This document shows, one piece after another, positions 14,768 through 23,387 of a stretch of 27,539 nucleotides of DNA; the stretch's first letter is position 1; each line of letters opens with the position of its first letter. The stretch spans positions 1-27,539 of the forward strand of contig CAKQDL010000023.1 in the NCBI GenBank assembly GCA_934229395.1. Reading direction: 5' to 3'. The stretch comes from an uncultured Peptococcaceae bacterium (GTDB lineage: Bacteria > Bacillota > Peptococcia > Peptococcales > Peptococcaceae). The notes beneath the pieces were generated by a model. That model saw only the letters and a program-made list of their open reading frames with translations, searched no databases and was not told the origin of the DNA. The translations under genes and the position numbers were made by a program.

Positions 14768-14796
14768 TTGTATTTAATTAAAAAATAGTGCATAAT
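14768..14796 (+). promoter_or_regulatory. candidate nuo operon promoter
   Basis: TTGTAT (14768-14773) and CATAAT (14791-14796) are separated by 17 bp in an AT-rich stretch. The nuoA start is 82 bp downstream. This is the best promoter match in the region, but neither box is perfect. Confidence 0.5.
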
Positions 14797-14810
14797 ATAG
14801 TAGATAAAAA

Positions 14811-14840
14811 TGGCATTGTTATGCCAACTATAGTTGTCAT
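14811..14840 (+). promoter_or_regulatory. palindromic operator candidate upstream of nuoA
   Basis: Two overlapping dyads are present. One is TGGCAT/ATGCCA at 14811-14826 with 4 nt between the arms. The other is a perfect 12-bp palindrome, CAACTATAGTTG, at 14825-14836, extended to 20 bp with one mismatch at 14821-14840. They lie just downstream of the likely transcription start, a classic repressor or attenuator position. The regulator is unknown. Confidence 0.5.
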
Positions 14841-14877
14841 TCAATTGGCAAAACATTACTTATAGGGAGGTTTTAAG

Positions 14878-15237
14878 GTGAACGATGGATTATGGACAAT
14901 GCTCCTCTTTCTAGCGTTGGCTGTTGTTCTTACCTGTGCTGGTATTGGCGTGAGTCTCATTTTGTCTCCGCACTACTACCACAGCAAGGAACAGCGCGAA
15001 ACGTTTGAATGCGGGGTAGATACTACTGGATCCGCTTGGGTCAACTTTAGTATCGGCTACTACATGTATGCACTTGTATTCCTATTATTCGACATTGAAA
15101 CAGTATTCTTTTATCCGTTTGCCGTCGCTTTTAAGAGCGTGGGATTGTTCCCGGTTTTGGCCGCAACACTTTTCCTCGTGATTTTGTGCGTTGGCTTGTG
15201 GTATGAATGGAAGGAGGGCGCGCTCGAATGGAAATAG
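14878..15237 (+). CDS. nuoA: complex I subunit NuoA
   Basis: This 119-residue membrane protein has three helices. The FECGV segment (Cys45) in the loop and the acidic FDIETVFFYPFA stretch at the second helix are the NuoA/ND3 signatures around the quinone-chamber loop. The start is GTG with GGGAGG 7 bp upstream. It is the first gene of an 11-gene operon; its stop lies inside the start region of nuoB. Confidence 0.95.
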   Translation: MNDGLWTMLLFLALAVVLTCAGIGVSLILSPHYYHSKEQRETFECGVDTTGSAWVNFSIGYYMYALVFLLFDIETVFFYPFAVAFKSVGLFPVLAATLFLVILCVGLWYEWKEGALEWK

Positions 15238-15818
15238 ATGCAGTACGTTTTGACGAAAAGAACATGCCTACTGAGGAGGGCTGGTGCCCTTCTACCCGCG
15301 TTTCTCCTGTTACGGACTATTTGCGTAACACCCAAAAGACCCAGGCTGAGCTTGACCGCAATGTGATTCTCACTACTGTGGACAAGGTCTTAAACCAAGG
15401 TCGTAGCCGTTCCTTCTGGCCTGTTACCTGCGGTCTCGCTTGCTGCGCCATCGAAATGATGGCTTCTGGTGGCGGTCGCTTTGACTTGGCACGTTATGGC
15501 TACGAAGTTTTCCGTCCATCTCCACGTCATGCGGACCTTCTTATTATTGCAGGGACCATTACCAAGAAGATGGCGCCACTTCTCAAGCGTATTTATGAAG
15601 AAATGCCAGAACCAAAGTATGTTATTGCTATGGGCAACTGTGCTGTGAGCGGCGGTCCTTTTGCCGGCAGCTACTCTGTGGTGAACGGTGGCGATACCTT
15701 CTTACCTGTAGATGTGTATCTCCCTGGATGTCCTCCACGCCCTGAGGCGCTCTTTGATGCCTGCCTCAAGCTCAAGGACCGTGTGAACGATCCTGAAATT
15801 GCTAAAAGAGAGAGGTGA
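15228..15818 (+). CDS. nuoB: complex I subunit NuoB (cluster N2)
   Basis: This subunit carries the terminal 4Fe-4S cluster N2 that reduces quinone. The four ligands are visible: the adjacent pair Cys72-Cys73 in LACCAIEMM, Cys138 in GNCAVSGG and Cys168 in LPGCPPRPE. I choose ATG 15228, giving 196 residues, because AAGGAGG lies at 15211-15217; the ATG at 15207 is upstream of this site. It has a longer N-terminal arm than E. coli NuoB. Confidence 0.96.
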   Translation: MEIDAVRFDEKNMPTEEGWCPSTRVSPVTDYLRNTQKTQAELDRNVILTTVDKVLNQGRSRSFWPVTCGLACCAIEMMASGGGRFDLARYGYEVFRPSPRHADLLIIAGTITKKMAPLLKRIYEEMPEPKYVIAMGNCAVSGGPFAGSYSVVNGGDTFLPVDVYLPGCPPRPEALFDACLKLKDRVNDPEIAKRER

Positions 15819-15823
15819 GCAGT

Positions 15824-16252
15824 TTGCTAAAAGAACAAATCTTAAACGCTGTTCCAGCACTAAGTGATGTGGAAGACGCTTTTTCTACTGTCGTATCTTG
15901 CGAAAGAGAAAATCTTGTGGAGGTTGTGATGGACCTTGCCAACAAGTGCAAGTACGATGGCTTCCTCGATACCTGTGTGGTGGAATTTGAAGAAGACTTT
16001 GTTGGTGTGTACAACCTTATGAACCTTGAGGATATGGATATGCTTCGTTTGGAAGTGCATTTCCCAAAGGATGATGCATGGCTGCCATCTCTGAGCGGTG
16101 TCTTTAAGGCTTGCTTGATTCTTGAACGCGAATCCTATGACCTTATGGGTGTTGAATACAAGGGTCATCCAGATTTGCGTCGCGTTTTCTTGCCAGATGA
16201 CTTTGTTGGCCATCCGCTTCGCAAGTCTTACAACAATCCTATTAGAAAGTAA
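15824..16252 (+). CDS. nuoC: complex I subunit NuoC (30 kDa)
   Basis: A hydrophilic-arm subunit, separate from NuoD (they are fused in E. coli). The C-terminal signature ERESYDLMGVEYKGHPDLRR, quoted at 20 residues, fixes the family. The preferred start is TTG at 15824, giving 142 residues, since GAGGTGA ends at 15818 and GAGG lies 8 bp upstream. A GTG at 15815 lies in that site and would overlap the nuoB stop. The protein is on the short side for the family. Confidence 0.93.
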   Translation: MLKEQILNAVPALSDVEDAFSTVVSCERENLVEVVMDLANKCKYDGFLDTCVVEFEEDFVGVYNLMNLEDMDMLRLEVHFPKDDAWLPSLSGVFKACLILERESYDLMGVEYKGHPDLRRVFLPDDFVGHPLRKSYNNPIRK

Positions 16253-16267
16253 GGAAGGGGGAGAAGA

Positions 16268-17476
16268 ATGAGTATTTATGAACCACGCGGTCGTTATGGC
16301 GCCAGCGATGAGGCTCAAATTGAAGAGTTGATGAAAAAGCAAGCTGAGCTCCAAAACTTGACCGAAGACAAGGACCCTACTGAACCTTACATTCTTAGCA
16401 TGGGCCCTCAGCACCCTTCCACCCACGGTGTATTCCGTGCTGTGCTCACCATGAATGGTGAAAAGGTTGAAGGCTGCGAAAATGTGTGCGGCTATTTGCA
16501 CCGCGGCATTGAAAAAATTTGTGAAGACAAGACCTGGTCTCAGGTTATTCCTTACACCGACCGTCTTGACTATATGTCCTGCGTGCTCAACGAATGGGGC
16601 TACTGCATGGCAGTTGAAAAGCTTATGGGCGTTGAAGTGCCTGAACGCGGCGAATATGTGCGCGTTATCTTAGGCGAGCTCCAACGTATTGGTCACCACT
16701 TGGTGTACCTCGCTTCTATGGCTTTGGACTTCAACGGCTACACGGCTTGGATGTACATGTTCCGCGAACGTGAAAAAATCCTCGATATCCTAGAAGCCTA
16801 CTCTGGCAGCCGTATGAATAACAACGCCCTCCGCATTGGCGGGGCGCCTACCCCACTACCAGAAGGCTTGGAAGAAAAAATCCGCGCTTGGGCTGAACAA
16901 TTCCCTGCGCAAATGCGCGACTTTGAAAACGTGGTCAACGGCAACGAAATCTTCCTTGCTCGTACCAAAAACGTGGGTATTTTAGACGCTGAGATGTGCA
17001 AAAACTACGGCGTATTTGGTTCCAACATTCGTGCTGCTGGCGTGAATTTGGACCTTCGCAAGATTAAGCCATACAGCGTGTACGACCGTTTTGATTTTGA
17101 TGTGCCTCTCGGTAAGCAGGGCGACTGCTTCGACCGTTACGATGTGCGTCACAGAGAAATGGCCGAAAGTTGCAAGATTATTCTTCAAGCCCTCGATCAA
17201 ATGCCAAAGGAAGGCCCTACCATGGGCAAGGTGCCTAAGATGATTAAGGTGCCTGCTGGCAGTGCTTATGCACAAATCGAAGGCGGCATGGGCTGGCTCG
17301 GCTACCACGTTGTGAGCGATGGTGGCATGAAGCCTTACCGTGTACGTATCCATGCACCTAGTATGATGAGCGTTTCTATGATGCCTGAGCTTGCACAGCG
17401 AGAAGACCTCTTTATGCAAGACTTCGTTGCAGCCTTGGCAAGTGTGGACATCGTTCTCGGCGAAGTAGACAGATAA
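16268..17476 (+). CDS. nuoD: complex I subunit NuoD (49 kDa)
   Basis: This 402-residue subunit forms the quinone pocket with NuoB. The pocket motif GPQHPSTHG is at 46-54 with His53, and RLDY at 99-102 supplies Tyr102; these correspond to His38 and Tyr87 of Thermus Nqo4. The [NiFe]-hydrogenase CxxC ligand pairs are absent, so this is complex I and not a membrane hydrogenase large subunit. An N-terminal extension of about 40 charged residues precedes the conserved core. Confidence 0.96.
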   Translation: MSIYEPRGRYGASDEAQIEELMKKQAELQNLTEDKDPTEPYILSMGPQHPSTHGVFRAVLTMNGEKVEGCENVCGYLHRGIEKICEDKTWSQVIPYTDRLDYMSCVLNEWGYCMAVEKLMGVEVPERGEYVRVILGELQRIGHHLVYLASMALDFNGYTAWMYMFREREKILDILEAYSGSRMNNNALRIGGAPTPLPEGLEEKIRAWAEQFPAQMRDFENVVNGNEIFLARTKNVGILDAEMCKNYGVFGSNIRAAGVNLDLRKIKPYSVYDRFDFDVPLGKQGDCFDRYDVRHREMAESCKIILQALDQMPKEGPTMGKVPKMIKVPAGSAYAQIEGGMGWLGYHVVSDGGMKPYRVRIHAPSMMSVSMMPELAQREDLFMQDFVAALASVDIVLGEVDR

Positions 17477-17489
17477 GGGGGGGAACGTC

Positions 17490-18527
17490 ATGGATAATTT
17501 GTTTATTAACATTGGTCAATGGATTATTGACTTCACCATGAGCCTTGGCGGTTCCGAGGCCCTCGGCACTTGGATTATGCGTATCCTTGCTGCTGTATGT
17601 GTGCTCGTCTTCTTGCTTATTAACGTTATCATCTTGGTTTACCTAGAACGTAAGCTTTCTGGTTTCTTCCAAGAACGTCGCGGTCCGAACCGTTGTGGTC
17701 CTGCTGGTATCTTCCAGCTCTTTATGGACATTATTAAGCTTGTAAGTAAGAACACTCTGACCCCAGATGCTGCCAACAAATGGCTCTACAACTTGGTGCC
17801 AATTGTGGTCTTCATCCCAGTGATGATGATTTTTGCTGTGATGCCACTTGGCGAAGGCATGACTGCCTATGATTCTCCAGTCAGCCTCTTGTTCTACTTT
17901 GCAATTTCTACCCTAACCACCCTTATCACCATCATCAGTGGTTGGGCCGCCAACAACAAGTACAACCTTATGGGTGGTATGCGTGCTGGCGCACAAATGA
18001 TTAGTTACGAAATTCCACTTCTCTTCTCTGTGCTTGGTATCGTTATGATTACTGGTTCCTTGAACCTCAACGATATTGTTTACGATCAAGTGGAAAACGG
18101 CTGGTTTATTTTCCGTCAACCATTGGCCTTCCTTATTTTCTCTGTAGCTGCTACAGCAGAAATCAACCGTGGGCCTTTCGACTTGGCTGAAGGTGAACAG
18201 GAGCTTGTTGCAGGTTATCAAACAGAATACAGCGGCATGCGCTTTGCATTTATGTACTTGGGCGAATACGTTGCCCTTTACGCTATGTGCTTCCTCGCAG
18301 CTGTGCTCTTCCTAGGCGGCTGGGACGGTCCTATCCTTCCTGGTTGGCTGTGGCTTTTCATTAAGAGCTATGTGTTTGTATTCCTCAATATGTGGGTGCG
18401 TTGGACCTTCCCTCGTATCCGCGTGGACCACATGATGAAACTCAACTGGCAGGTGCTCATTCCAGCGGCGGTTGTTAACCTAGCCCTCACTGGTATTGTA
18501 GTCAAAGCCTTTCAATTATTAGCATAG
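17490..18527 (+). CDS. nuoH: complex I subunit NuoH
   Basis: This 345-residue membrane subunit connects the quinone cavity to the ion-pumping arm. It has about eight helices, the ERRGPNRCGP loop (62-71) and the acidic cytosolic loop AEINRGPFDLAEGEQELV (223-240), the standard NuoH/ND1 signature. It starts 13 bp after nuoD with a strong GGGGGG-rich ribosome binding site. Confidence 0.96.
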   Translation: MDNLFINIGQWIIDFTMSLGGSEALGTWIMRILAAVCVLVFLLINVIILVYLERKLSGFFQERRGPNRCGPAGIFQLFMDIIKLVSKNTLTPDAANKWLYNLVPIVVFIPVMMIFAVMPLGEGMTAYDSPVSLLFYFAISTLTTLITIISGWAANNKYNLMGGMRAGAQMISYEIPLLFSVLGIVMITGSLNLNDIVYDQVENGWFIFRQPLAFLIFSVAATAEINRGPFDLAEGEQELVAGYQTEYSGMRFAFMYLGEYVALYAMCFLAAVLFLGGWDGPILPGWLWLFIKSYVFVFLNMWVRWTFPRIRVDHMMKLNWQVLIPAAVVNLALTGIVVKAFQLLA

Positions 18528-18538
18528 GAGGTGGATGT

Positions 18539-19168
18539 ATGTTCGGAATGGGGTTATTAAAAGGTCTCCGCGCAACGGGTGCACACTTTGTGAAGCCTAA
18601 GGTTACAGAGCTGTATCCAGAACAACGTCCAGACCTTGCACCAGCAAGCCAAGGCTTTTTTGACTATGATGTCACAAAATGCATTGCTTGCGGTTTATGT
18701 GAAAGAGCGTGCCCAAACCACGTTATTAAGGTGGGCAGCGAAAAGAACGAAGAAGGCAAAAAGGTTGTGACTTCCTATGTGATGGAAGTACAATACTGCC
18801 TCTTCTGTGGGATGTGCATTGAAGCATGTCCAACCAAGGCACTTGTTAATTCTAACAACTTCGAAATTGGCTGCTACAATCGTGAAGGCACCAACTACGA
18901 ATTTATGGATGAAGCGCCACACAAAATGAATGAAGCCTTCAACAAGGTTCAAGCCGATTACTGGAACGCCAAGCGTCCAGAGGGCAACCCAATCGGCCGT
19001 CCAGAACCAGTGAAGGTTGTTCCTCCAAAGCCAGCTACAAAACCAGCAGCACCAGCCGCTGCGAAGCCGGCAGCACCAGCTGCACCAAAGGCTGAAGCAC
19101 CTGCTCCTAAGGCAGAAGCGCCAGCACCAGCAGCGAAGGCAGAGAAAGGAAAGGGGGCAGAGGAATGA
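18539..19168 (+). CDS. nuoI: complex I subunit NuoI with Ala/Pro/Lys-rich tail
   Basis: This subunit carries clusters N6a and N6b. Two 4Fe-4S motifs are intact: Cys48-x2-Cys51-x2-Cys54-x3-Cys58 and Cys87-x2-Cys90-x2-Cys93-x3-Cys97. The conserved core ends near residue 155. A low-complexity tail of about 50 residues (157-209) of Ala, Pro, Lys and Glu follows and has no counterpart in standard NuoI. As the locus lacks NuoEFG, NuoI is the likely electron entry point, and the tail may help dock a donor protein (inference). Its stop overlaps the nuoJ start. Confidence 0.95.
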   Translation: MFGMGLLKGLRATGAHFVKPKVTELYPEQRPDLAPASQGFFDYDVTKCIACGLCERACPNHVIKVGSEKNEEGKKVVTSYVMEVQYCLFCGMCIEACPTKALVNSNNFEIGCYNREGTNYEFMDEAPHKMNEAFNKVQADYWNAKRPEGNPIGRPEPVKVVPPKPATKPAAPAAAKPAAPAAPKAEAPAPKAEAPAPAAKAEKGKGAEE

Positions 19169-19665
19169 TTTCACCAGTGCTCTTTTATCTCATGGCCTTT
19201 GTGGTCATTTTTGGCGCCATCATGATGGTATGTAGCCGCAACCTCTTAAACAGCGCCGTGTGGATGGTCTTCTCCTTCTTCGGCGTGGCTGGCATTTACG
19301 GCACCATGAACCTCAGCTTCTTTACTGTGGTACAAATCATGGTTTATGTGGGTGCCATCACCATCTTGATTCTTTTTGCCACCATGCTTACCCGTCACCC
19401 AAAGGGCGATATCGAAAACACCAACCCGTTTTCTTCTACCCTTCCAGGGGCAGCAGTTGTGTCCATTGGCCTTGCAGCCTTGATGTCCCTCATGATTCGT
19501 TCTGTGGCTCAAGTTGCGCCAGAAGAAGTGGCCGATGGGCTCATTCAAGCCATTGGTATTGAAATGTTTGGCACCTACGTGCTCCCTGTTGAGCTCGTGG
19601 CTGTGCTTCTCATTGTGGGTATGATTGGTGCTATTGTTATTGCAAAGGAGGATGATAGTAAATGA
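19165..19665 (+). CDS. nuoJ: complex I subunit NuoJ
   Basis: This 166-residue membrane protein has five predicted helices and the NuoJ/ND6 motif region VVQIMVYVGAITILILFATML (shown here by its core VYVGAI), containing the pi-bulge helix. It overlaps nuoI by 4 bp and nuoK by 4 bp (ATGA in both). Confidence 0.94.
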   Translation: MISPVLFYLMAFVVIFGAIMMVCSRNLLNSAVWMVFSFFGVAGIYGTMNLSFFTVVQIMVYVGAITILILFATMLTRHPKGDIENTNPFSSTLPGAAVVSIGLAALMSLMIRSVAQVAPEEVADGLIQAIGIEMFGTYVLPVELVAVLLIVGMIGAIVIAKEDDSK

Positions 19666-19970
19666 TTACGTTATCACACTATCTCGTTTTGGCAGCGTTT
19701 CTCTTTGCCATTGGCCTTTTCAATGCACTAGCAAAGCGCAATGTCATTGCTGTTCTTATGGGGATTGAGCTTATGCTCAACGCTGTAAACATCAACCTTC
19801 TTGCCTTCAACCGTTTTGTGGGCATTATGGGCGTAGATGGCTACGTGTTTACCCTCATTGTTTATGTTGTTGCAGCAACAGAAGTTGCTGTAGGTTTGGC
19901 CCTCATCATCAAGCACTTCCGCGAAAGCGGCGGTACCGATGTGGCCGACATCAACTGGTTGAAGTGGTAA
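19662..19970 (+). CDS. nuoK: complex I subunit NuoK
   Basis: This 102-residue membrane protein has three helices. The buried proton-path glutamates Glu36 (in GIELMLNA) and Glu74 (in ATEVAVG) match Glu36 and Glu72 of E. coli NuoK. Small size and position between nuoJ and nuoL agree. Confidence 0.95.
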   Translation: MITLSHYLVLAAFLFAIGLFNALAKRNVIAVLMGIELMLNAVNINLLAFNRFVGIMGVDGYVFTLIVYVVAATEVAVGLALIIKHFRESGGTDVADINWLKW

Positions 19971-19985
19971 GAGAGGAGAGAGACA

Positions 19986-21854
19986 ATGTCAAATTTTGTA
20001 TGGCTTATGCCATTATTGCCACTCCTCGCTTTTGTTGTAACTGGTCTATTTACAGGCCGTAGCAAAAACTTGACGATTGGCATCGTCCTAGGCGCGTTTG
20101 TTATCAACCTCATCATCGCTTGTGGCGTTGGTATTGAGGTTTTGGGCGGCGCTGCTACCATGGACAATCCTATTGAGTACGGTGTTGAATGGTTGGCAGT
20201 GGGCGATTTCTCTATTGAACTCGGCTTCCTCATTGACCCACTCACCGCTATGATGCTCTTTGTGGTTATGCTCGTTGCCACCTTGGTAGGCTGCTACTCC
20301 ATCGGCTATATGCACGGGGATCCTGGCACACCACGTTTCTTCTCTTACTTGAGCTTGTTCGTGGCATCCATGCTTCTCCTTGTTGTGGCCAACAACTACT
20401 TCTTCATCTTCTTCGGATGGGAATTGGTTGGTCTTTGTTCCTACCTACTCATTGGCTACTACTACGACACCGACAGCGCAGCACGTGCAAGCCAAAAAGC
20501 CTTCCTTTTCAACCGTTTGGCTGACTTCGGCTTTATGCTTGGTTTCTTCCTCGTCTTTGCTGTGTTCGGCACCTTTAACTTTACAGAACTGACTGAGCTC
20601 ATCCCAGCTTATGACAACAAGACCTTGGTGGCCATTATGGGTCTTTTGGTCTTCATCGGGCCTATTGGTAAATCTGCTCAGTTCCCACTCCATGTATGGC
20701 TCCCAGACGCTATGGAAGGCCCTACCCCTGTCAGCGCCCTCATCCACGCCGCAACCATGGTTGCAGCCGGTGTTTATCTCTTGGCCAGACAGTTCGCCCT
20801 CTTCTCAAGCTCTGCCATCACCATGGAAGCCATCACCTTCATCGGTGGCTTCACCGCCATCTTTGCTGCTTGCATGGCGCTTGTGAACAACGACATCAAG
20901 CGCGTTTTGGCCTTCTCCACCATGAGTCAGCTCGGCTACATGGTTATGGCCATCGGTCTTGGTACCATCACCGCAGCAACCTTCCACTTGGGTACCCACG
21001 CATTCTTCAAGGCCCTCCTCTTCTTGGGTGCAGGCTCTGTGATTCACTGCGTTGGCTCCAACGATATGGGTAAGATGGGCGGTCTTCTCAAGGTGATGCC
21101 AGTCACTGGCTGGACCTTCATCATCGGTTCCTTGGCCTTGGCGGGGATTTTCCCATTCGCCGGCTTCTGGTCAAAGGACGAAATCATCACCACTGCTTTT
21201 AACACTGGCCATTATGGCTACTTCATCGTGGCAGAAGTGGTTGCCTTTATGACAGCCTTCTATATGTTCCGTTTGATTTTCCGCACCTTCTTTGGCGAAA
21301 ATCATTCTGATTCCAAGCATCTCCACGAATCTCCAAAGGTTATGACTGTGCCACTTATGGTGCTCGCAGTTTTCGCCATCTTCTCTGGCTTTATCGGTGC
21401 ACCATTTATGCACAACGGCTTCGCTTCTTACATTTACTATGGCGAAGTGCATCATCCAGAGGCCAACTTCCTCGTTATCTTCCTTTCAACGGCCCTCGCC
21501 CTTGCTGGGATTTTTTTGGCCTACCTCATGTACTACAAAAAGAGCATCGACCCAGCCAAGATTGCAAAAGCTTCTGGCCCAATCTACAAAGTCCTTGCCA
21601 ACCGCTTCTACATTGACCAAGTGTATCAATGGACTTTCGATGTTGTGGTTATGGGCTTCTCTTACGTGTGCAAATGGTTTGATACCTACATCATCGACGG
21701 TGCCCTCGATTGCATCGCAGCCACTGTGAAATGGTCTGGTAGAACCTTGCGCAAGACAGAAACCGGTAATATGCAAACCTACGCTATGGTCATGTTCCTT
21801 GCAGTACTTTTGATTGTGCTCTGGCAGGCCGTGCCAATGTTAGGAGGGATGTAA
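19986..21854 (+). CDS. nuoL: complex I antiporter-like subunit NuoL
   Basis: The distal pumping subunit has 622 residues and about 15-16 helices. Key charged residues are in place: Glu146 (in FGWELVGL) and Lys229 (in GPIGKSAQFPLHVWLPDAM), matching Glu144 and Lys229 of E. coli. The lateral helix and C-terminal anchor are present, as judged from length and the hydrophilic segment near residues 510-580. Confidence 0.96.
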   Translation: MSNFVWLMPLLPLLAFVVTGLFTGRSKNLTIGIVLGAFVINLIIACGVGIEVLGGAATMDNPIEYGVEWLAVGDFSIELGFLIDPLTAMMLFVVMLVATLVGCYSIGYMHGDPGTPRFFSYLSLFVASMLLLVVANNYFFIFFGWELVGLCSYLLIGYYYDTDSAARASQKAFLFNRLADFGFMLGFFLVFAVFGTFNFTELTELIPAYDNKTLVAIMGLLVFIGPIGKSAQFPLHVWLPDAMEGPTPVSALIHAATMVAAGVYLLARQFALFSSSAITMEAITFIGGFTAIFAACMALVNNDIKRVLAFSTMSQLGYMVMAIGLGTITAATFHLGTHAFFKALLFLGAGSVIHCVGSNDMGKMGGLLKVMPVTGWTFIIGSLALAGIFPFAGFWSKDEIITTAFNTGHYGYFIVAEVVAFMTAFYMFRLIFRTFFGENHSDSKHLHESPKVMTVPLMVLAVFAIFSGFIGAPFMHNGFASYIYYGEVHHPEANFLVIFLSTALALAGIFLAYLMYYKKSIDPAKIAKASGPIYKVLANRFYIDQVYQWTFDVVVMGFSYVCKWFDTYIIDGALDCIAATVKWSGRTLRKTETGNMQTYAMVMFLAVLLIVLWQAVPMLGGM

Positions 21855-21857
21855 TCA

Positions 21858-23387
21858 ATGAATAGCTTTGGATTTCCTATTCTGTCGCTGATTACATTGA
21901 TGCCAGTTATTTGCGCATTGGTCATTTTGTTCGTGCCATCTGAAAAGGTGGACGTGATTAAAAAATTGGCCATCGGCTTTATGGGCGTCAATCTTTTGCT
22001 TACACTTTTCATGTTTTCCCAATACAATGTCACCGAAGGCGGCATGCAATTTATGGAAAACATCACCGTTTCCGAAGCCATGGGCATCAACTATGTGATG
22101 GCTGTAGACGGTATCAGCGCACCACTTATGCTTCTTACCAGCTGCATCATCTTTGCAGGTGCTTGCATTTCCTATGATATGAACGAACGCACCAAGGAAT
22201 TCTTCATCTTCCTCATGCTCCTCGTTTGCGGGGTTTACGGCGTATTCGCTAGCCAAAACCTCTTGTTCTTCTACATCTTCTTCGAATTGGCCCTCGTGCC
22301 AATGTACACCCTCGTTGGTGTATGGGGCTCTGTACGTAAGGACTACGCAGCCATGAAGCTCGTGCTCTATCTGTTGATTGGTTCTGTCTTCGTACTTGTT
22401 GGTATCATTGCCACCTACCTCTATGCAGGTACATCTGGCAACCTCACCCTCAACATGATTGAACTTGGCACAGTAAAATACGACAATGGCTTCCAAATTT
22501 TCGCTTATGGCTTCTTGGCATTGGGCTTCGGCTTCTTGGTCAAGATGTTCCCATTCCACACCTGGTCTCCACTCGGTTATGCAGCAGCACCAACCGCTGT
22601 TTCCATGCTCCACGCCGGCGTTATCGTTAAGCTTGGTGCCTATGGTCTCATCCGTTGCGCTGTAAGTATGTTCCCTGGTGGTGCTCAGTTCTGGGCTCCT
22701 GTGATTGGCCTTCTTTGCATGATTAATATCATCTACGGTGCCTTCATCGCCCTCGTTCAAAAGGACATGAAGCTCTTCGTCGGTTACGCCTGCGTATCCC
22801 ACATGGGCTACATCCTCTTGGGCGTATCCACCTTGAACACCCTAAGCCTTGCTGGTGCTGTGAGCCAAATGGTGGCCCACGGTCTTATGATGGGTCTCTT
22901 CTTTAGCGTCATTGGCTACATCTACCACGAAGCCGGCACTCGTATGCTCGACGACTTTGGTGGCTTGGCCAAGCAAATGCCAAAGGCAGCCGTGCTTTTC
23001 TCTTTGGCAGCCCTCGCTTGCCTAGGTCTTCCTGGGATGTTCAACTTTGTGGCTGAATTCCTCATCTTTATGGGGACCTTCACCAGTGATAAGCTCATCT
23101 TAGGCTTTATCAGCTACCGCGCTTTGGCTGTTGTAGCCATCAGTGGTATCGTTATCACCGCAACCTACTGCCTCCGTGCAGTACGTATTGCCTTCTTTGG
23201 GCCACGCAACCCAAAATGGGACAAGCTCCACGACATTCACGGCATCTACCTTGTAGGTCCATGCGTGCTCGTTATTGCCCTCTTTGTGTTCGGTTGCTAC
23301 CCACACGGCATTGAAGCCATGATTGAATCTGGCGTGGCTCCAATTGTGAGCGCCATCGAAGCTAATGTAGTAGGGGGGATTTTCTAA
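21858..23387 (+). CDS. nuoM: complex I antiporter-like subunit NuoM
   Basis: This 509-residue Mrp-like subunit has about 14 helices. Glu143 (in FFELALVPMY), Lys229 (in FLVKMFPFHTW) and Lys258 (in HAGVIVKLG) are the expected pump residues. Its TAA stop overlaps the nuoN ATG as TAATG. Confidence 0.96.
   Translation: MNSFGFPILSLITLMPVICALVILFVPSEKVDVIKKLAIGFMGVNLLLTLFMFSQYNVTEGGMQFMENITVSEAMGINYVMAVDGISAPLMLLTSCIIFAGACISYDMNERTKEFFIFLMLLVCGVYGVFASQNLLFFYIFFELALVPMYTLVGVWGSVRKDYAAMKLVLYLLIGSVFVLVGIIATYLYAGTSGNLTLNMIELGTVKYDNGFQIFAYGFLALGFGFLVKMFPFHTWSPLGYAAAPTAVSMLHAGVIVKLGAYGLIRCAVSMFPGGAQFWAPVIGLLCMINIIYGAFIALVQKDMKLFVGYACVSHMGYILLGVSTLNTLSLAGAVSQMVAHGLMMGLFFSVIGYIYHEAGTRMLDDFGGLAKQMPKAAVLFSLAALACLGLPGMFNFVAEFLIFMGTFTSDKLILGFISYRALAVVAISGIVITATYCLRAVRIAFFGPRNPKWDKLHDIHGIYLVGPCVLVIALFVFGCYPHGIEAMIESGVAPIVSAIEANVVGGIF

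Noticed and set aside
16268..17476. NuoD as a membrane [NiFe]-hydrogenase large subunit
   Set aside because: The CxxC pairs that bind NiFe are missing, and the quinone-site His53/Tyr102 are present.
21855..22802. 315-codon antisense frame in nuoM
   Set aside because: It is a shadow ORF opposite an intact, motif-confirmed gene, with no promoter or ribosome binding site.
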